A stretch of DNA of 7,261 bases, from contig JABZGO010000086.1 in assembly GCA_015259305.1 (NCBI GenBank), positions 1 to 7,261 on the forward strand, read 5' to 3'. Below, one piece after another: positions 5,123 through 7,261 of this stretch; the first letter of the stretch is position 1; each line of letters starts with the position of its first letter. The notes under the pieces are model-generated. The model was not told the origin of the DNA. It searched no databases and saw only the letters and a list, made by a program, of their open reading frames with translations. This DNA comes from Alloprevotella tannerae. Lineage in GTDB: Bacteria > Bacteroidota > Bacteroidia > Bacteroidales > Bacteroidaceae. Position numbers and translations under genes: made by a program.

Positions 5123-6003
5123 TTTTGTAAAACAGACAAGAAAGGCTTGGGATAGGGCGTCTCAAAATGTAAAAGTTCGCCCGTAATCGGATGATAAAAG
5201 TCTAAGCGATAGGCGTGCAGACACAAGCGCCCGATAGGGTTGTCGCCGTTGCCGTATTTGGTATCGCCGCAAACGGGATGCCCCAGGTCTTGCGCGTGGA
5301 CGCGAATCTGATTTTTACGACCGGTTTCAAGTTTAAATTCGGTCAAAGTGTGCGTTTCGCTATGTTTAAGCGTGCGAAAATGCGTCACGGCAAATTTCCC
5401 GCCATTATCTGTCGGCGAAGAATAGGTGACGTAGGCTTTATTGTCTTTGAGCCAGTTGCGCACCGTTCCGCCCGGCGTCTCTAAGACGCCCGACAAGACA
5501 GCTACATATCTGCGATCTCTCACAATGCGTTGCCAATTGTGCTCTAATATCTGCTCGGCCTCAATAGTTTTGGCATAAACAAGCAGACCTGAAGTTTCTC
5601 TATCCAAGCGATGCACCACGTGAGCGCGGCAGCGTTTATGGGTCTTTGCGAAATAGTCGTCCAAGATGGTCTTCACGGAGAAGATATGCGGCGAACCGGC
5701 CATAGAGAGAATGCCCGCCGACTTATCGATAACGACAATGAATTCGTCTTCGTAAACCAGTCGCAGGTGCGAACTTTTCAGTTCGCTCTTCGGTTTACTC
5801 TGACTGATTTCTACTTGCATACCGGGCCGCAGCGGATGGTCAAATTGCTTGACGATGGCGCGGTCTACTTTGATGCCACCTCCGCCTAAAATTGCTTTTA
5901 TGCGGTTTCTACTCGTGCCGCCCAAAACTTCGAGCAAGAAGGGCAGCAAGGTGGTCTCGGTCTTTACGGTGAACGTCTTTGAAGGCTTATTGGGTCGTCT
6001 CAT
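5119..6003 (-). CDS. RluA-family RNA pseudouridine synthase with S4-like domain
   Basis: Isomerises uridine to pseudouridine in rRNA or tRNA; the exact target site cannot be told. Counting from the ATG at 6003 it is 294 residues. An S4-like RNA-binding domain covers about 10-70 (SRNRIKAILGGGGIKVD). The catalytic domain covers about 80-294: VYEDEFIVVIDKSAGILSM, the active-site block HVVHRLDRETSGLLVYAK with catalytic Asp134, ETGRKNQIRVHAQDLGHPVC, and LHAYRLDFYHPITGE. The frame extends to a TTG at 6018, but that codon overlaps a perfect TAnnTTTG promoter box (6016-6023), so ATG 6003 is preferred. That leaves a leader of under about ten bases, and translation may be nearly leaderless. The stop overlaps the alkyltransferase start by ATGA, forming a two-gene operon. 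Confidence 0.93.
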   Translation of the reverse strand: MRRPNKPSKTFTVKTETTLLPFLLEVLGGTSRNRIKAILGGGGIKVDRAIVKQFDHPLRPGMQVEISQSKPKSELKSSHLRLVYEDEFIVVIDKSAGILSMAGSPHIFSVKTILDDYFAKTHKRCRAHVVHRLDRETSGLLVYAKTIEAEQILEHNWQRIVRDRRYVAVLSGVLETPGGTVRNWLKDNKAYVTYSSPTDNGGKFAVTHFRTLKHSETHTLTEFKLETGRKNQIRVHAQDLGHPVCGDTKYGNGDNPIGRLCLHAYRLDFYHPITGELLHFETPYPKPFLSVLQK

Positions 6004-6015
6004 AACTATTGGAGG

Positions 6016-6023
6016 CAAAAGTA
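6016..6023 (-). promoter_or_regulatory. Bacteroidota -7 promoter element of the pseudouridine synthase / alkyltransferase operon
   Basis: The minus strand reads TACTTTTG, a perfect TAnnTTTG, identical to the kdsA box. Only 12 bases separate it from the ATG at 6003. It rules out the TTG at 6018 as start if this promoter is the one used. Confidence 0.65.
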
Positions 6024-6136
6024 AATACTTTTTTCCGCTTCTCCTTTACTGAGCAGCAGCTTTTTCAAGCTAACGGTTGGTTTCTTAACTATACTTTTAT
6101 GCAAGGATATGCTGCGAAGCGAGATCCGGTTATCGG

Positions 6137-6742
6137 CTATTCGTAATAGGCATAAAGTAAAAGTGGCTTGTCGCACTTCGCATGAATCTCAGCAATCTTT
6201 TTCAACATCGCCTCACTCGTGGTAAAGCAACCTTGCGAAGCATCGGTGAGCGGCAGATAAGAGGTGACCGTTGCGGCTATGCCAACATATTTTGAAGCGT
6301 GAATGTATATGTGACGCTGTCGGGCATTGCTATTACCGGCATCCAAGCCATCAAGTTTGAAATGCCAGCCTACTGCGCGCGAATAGCCCTTGCAACCCAC
6401 CTTAAAATGTCCTGTAACGGAGCAGTGGCTACCTTCTTCATTTGAAAATTTTGGGCGCCAAGCCGTGTTGCCTTTTCCATTGCCGTGGGCGCAGGGAGCA
6501 GCATAAACCATCGACAGCGTCTTAAAGTCGTAGAGGGCCATGCGATCTTCGCCCGAGGGGCGCGAGAAGTCGACGAAGAGGCAATAGTCTTCGTTCAAGC
6601 CCTTTTCGTGACAATACTCCCACGCATCCTTCAAGTAAGAGCTGTATGAATATGACTTCAATTTCCAATAGGCCTTTACGCCGAAGTTGATGAGCAATAG
6701 GACGACAAAGGCATAAATGATATTTTTAACAACGCGTTTCAT
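6137..6742 (-). CDS. Exported L,D-transpeptidase-like (YkuD_2 / murein L,D-transpeptidase catalytic domain) protein
   Basis: A 201-residue protein likely to act on peptidoglycan outside the cytoplasmic membrane. Residues 1-6 are basic and 7-22 hydrophobic, so it has a signal anchor or uncleaved signal peptide. The catalytic region (about 52-200) carries the order expected of YkuD_2: FVDFSRPSGEDRMALYD, the GSHCSVTGHFKVG block (104-116), LDGLDAGNSNARQRHIYIH with His148, then SQGC with the presumed nucleophile Cys172. YkuD-type enzymes form or remodel 3-3 cross-links or attach other molecules to murein. Two residues differ from the form I remember best: HA for HG after the strand, and SQGCFTT for SxGCPAV. 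Besides Cys172 there are six more cysteines (44, 54, 84, 107, 117, 190), unusual for this size, suggesting disulfides. It follows the exported right-edge gene by 54 bases with no promoter box seen between, so they may be co-transcribed. Confidence 0.85.
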   Translation of the reverse strand: MKRVVKNIIYAFVVLLLINFGVKAYWKLKSYSYSSYLKDAWEYCHEKGLNEDYCLFVDFSRPSGEDRMALYDFKTLSMVYAAPCAHGNGKGNTAWRPKFSNEEGSHCSVTGHFKVGCKGYSRAVGWHFKLDGLDAGNSNARQRHIYIHASKYVGIAATVTSYLPLTDASQGCFTTSEAMLKKIAEIHAKCDKPLLLYAYYE

Positions 6743-6796
6743 TTGGTGTTGGTGGCGTATTAGGGCATTTCGTTCGCTCTATGCGTATCTTTCGCC

Positions 6797-7261
6797 CTAC
6801 TTCTTCATTTCTATTACTATGGTTGGCCTTGCCTCCGGCCTGATGGTGTAAGCCTTAGGTATCAACACTTGTACGGAAACTATCTTCTTCGGCTTTACCC
6901 CTCTTGGCAGAGCTGCTTCTAAGCACGTGGGCGACAGTTTGTAGTCGATGATCGTCAGCCGCTTCTTGGGGTTCTTGAGCTTCCCGTTTACGACCCATTG
7001 TAGTTGAGCCAAGGTGTTGGTTTGTATCAAAATTATATCAGCAGGTTCCCGGCAAAAGGTCTGCATCTTACCTTTAGGAAATATTCGTATGGTATCAATG
7101 GCAAAGGGAGAAAGGAAACCTAAGCGCTTGGCTACAATCAGCTTGGCCGAATCGGAGCGCATCTCGTCAACGCTTACGCGCAATAGGGAATCGGGTATGA
7201 GGACCCCATCTATGACACACAACTGAGCATAAGCTCTAAAAGAGCCCAGCACAAGAAAGCA
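6797..7261 (-). CDS. Exported protein of unknown function, two plug-like repeats (partial, N-terminus off the right edge)
   Basis: I do not recognise a named family. The frame is open to the right edge, giving 154 residues to the TAG at 6797. A GTG at 7252 could be taken as start but lies inside a hydrophobic run (CFLVLGSF) ending in AYA before QLCVIDG. That looks like the end of a signal peptide, so the true start is beyond the window. The mature part seems to hold two copies of one module. The first is CVIDGVLIPDS, then AIDTIRIFPKGK, then ADIILIQTN. The second is WVVNGKLKNPK, then KIVSVQVLIPKA, then PTIVIEMKK at the end. The order VxxG ... IxSxxVL ... PxIxIxxKK resembles the plug domain of TonB-dependent receptors or the small plug-like domains on other Bacteroidota proteins; there is no beta-barrel. 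It lies upstream of the L,D-transpeptidase-like gene, possibly in the same operon. Confidence 0.65.
   Translation of the reverse strand, partial: CFLVLGSFRAYAQLCVIDGVLIPDSLLRVSVDEMRSDSAKLIVAKRLGFLSPFAIDTIRIFPKGKMQTFCREPADIILIQTNTLAQLQWVVNGKLKNPKKRLTIIDYKLSPTCLEAALPRGVKPKKIVSVQVLIPKAYTIRPEARPTIVIEMKK

Overview
The window looks like a chromosomal piece of a Bacteroidota bacterium, most likely order Bacteroidales. Three things point there. The primary sigma factor is the short form of that phylum, about 286 residues with no region 1.1, beginning MRQLK. Six genes have a perfect TAnnTTTG box, the Bacteroidota -7 promoter element, just upstream. Shine-Dalgarno sequences are mostly absent. Protein content also fits: a metal-type KdsA, a SPOR-domain lipoprotein, and a YtxH / holin-like pair. 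I see no prophage, transposase, CRISPR array, tRNA or rRNA, and no gene-free stretch longer than about 235 bases.

Layout, left to right. Positions 1-507 (-) hold the N-terminal 169 codons of kdsA, cut by the left edge. Positions 707-1234 (-) encode a SPOR-domain lipoprotein with its own terminator. A divergent 197-base spacer follows. Then comes the only plus-strand unit, 1432-2329: a YtxH-like glycine-zipper membrane protein, a PF07332-type 'phage holin family' membrane protein, and a third small gene that overlaps the second by ATGA but carries an in-frame TAA at codon 20. A perfect 14-bp hairpin (2373-2409) separates this unit from the convergent MgtC/SapB family gene (2562-3227, -). The primary sigma factor gene (3462-4322, -) has a strong terminator and its own TAnnTTTG promoter. 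Next is a translationally coupled pair, a RluA-family pseudouridine synthase and an O6-alkylguanine-DNA alkyltransferase (6003 down to 4529). Last come an exported L,D-transpeptidase-like protein (6137-6742, -) and, upstream of it, an exported protein that runs off the right edge (6797-7261, -).

Most genes are cell-envelope or housekeeping functions: Kdo synthesis for lipid A and LPS, peptidoglycan binding by SPOR, peptidoglycan cross-linking or modification, inner-membrane stress-type proteins, transcription, RNA modification and DNA repair. I do not see an obvious new multi-gene system. The most interesting items are the interrupted third gene of the plus-strand cassette, which has a well-placed Shine-Dalgarno and TTG restart inside it; the mgtC leader, whose repeated AATAAC/GTTAT segments can pair in mutually exclusive ways; a perfect 9-bp dyad in front of the kdsA promoter; and a probable tandem duplication of a plug-like module in the protein at the right edge.
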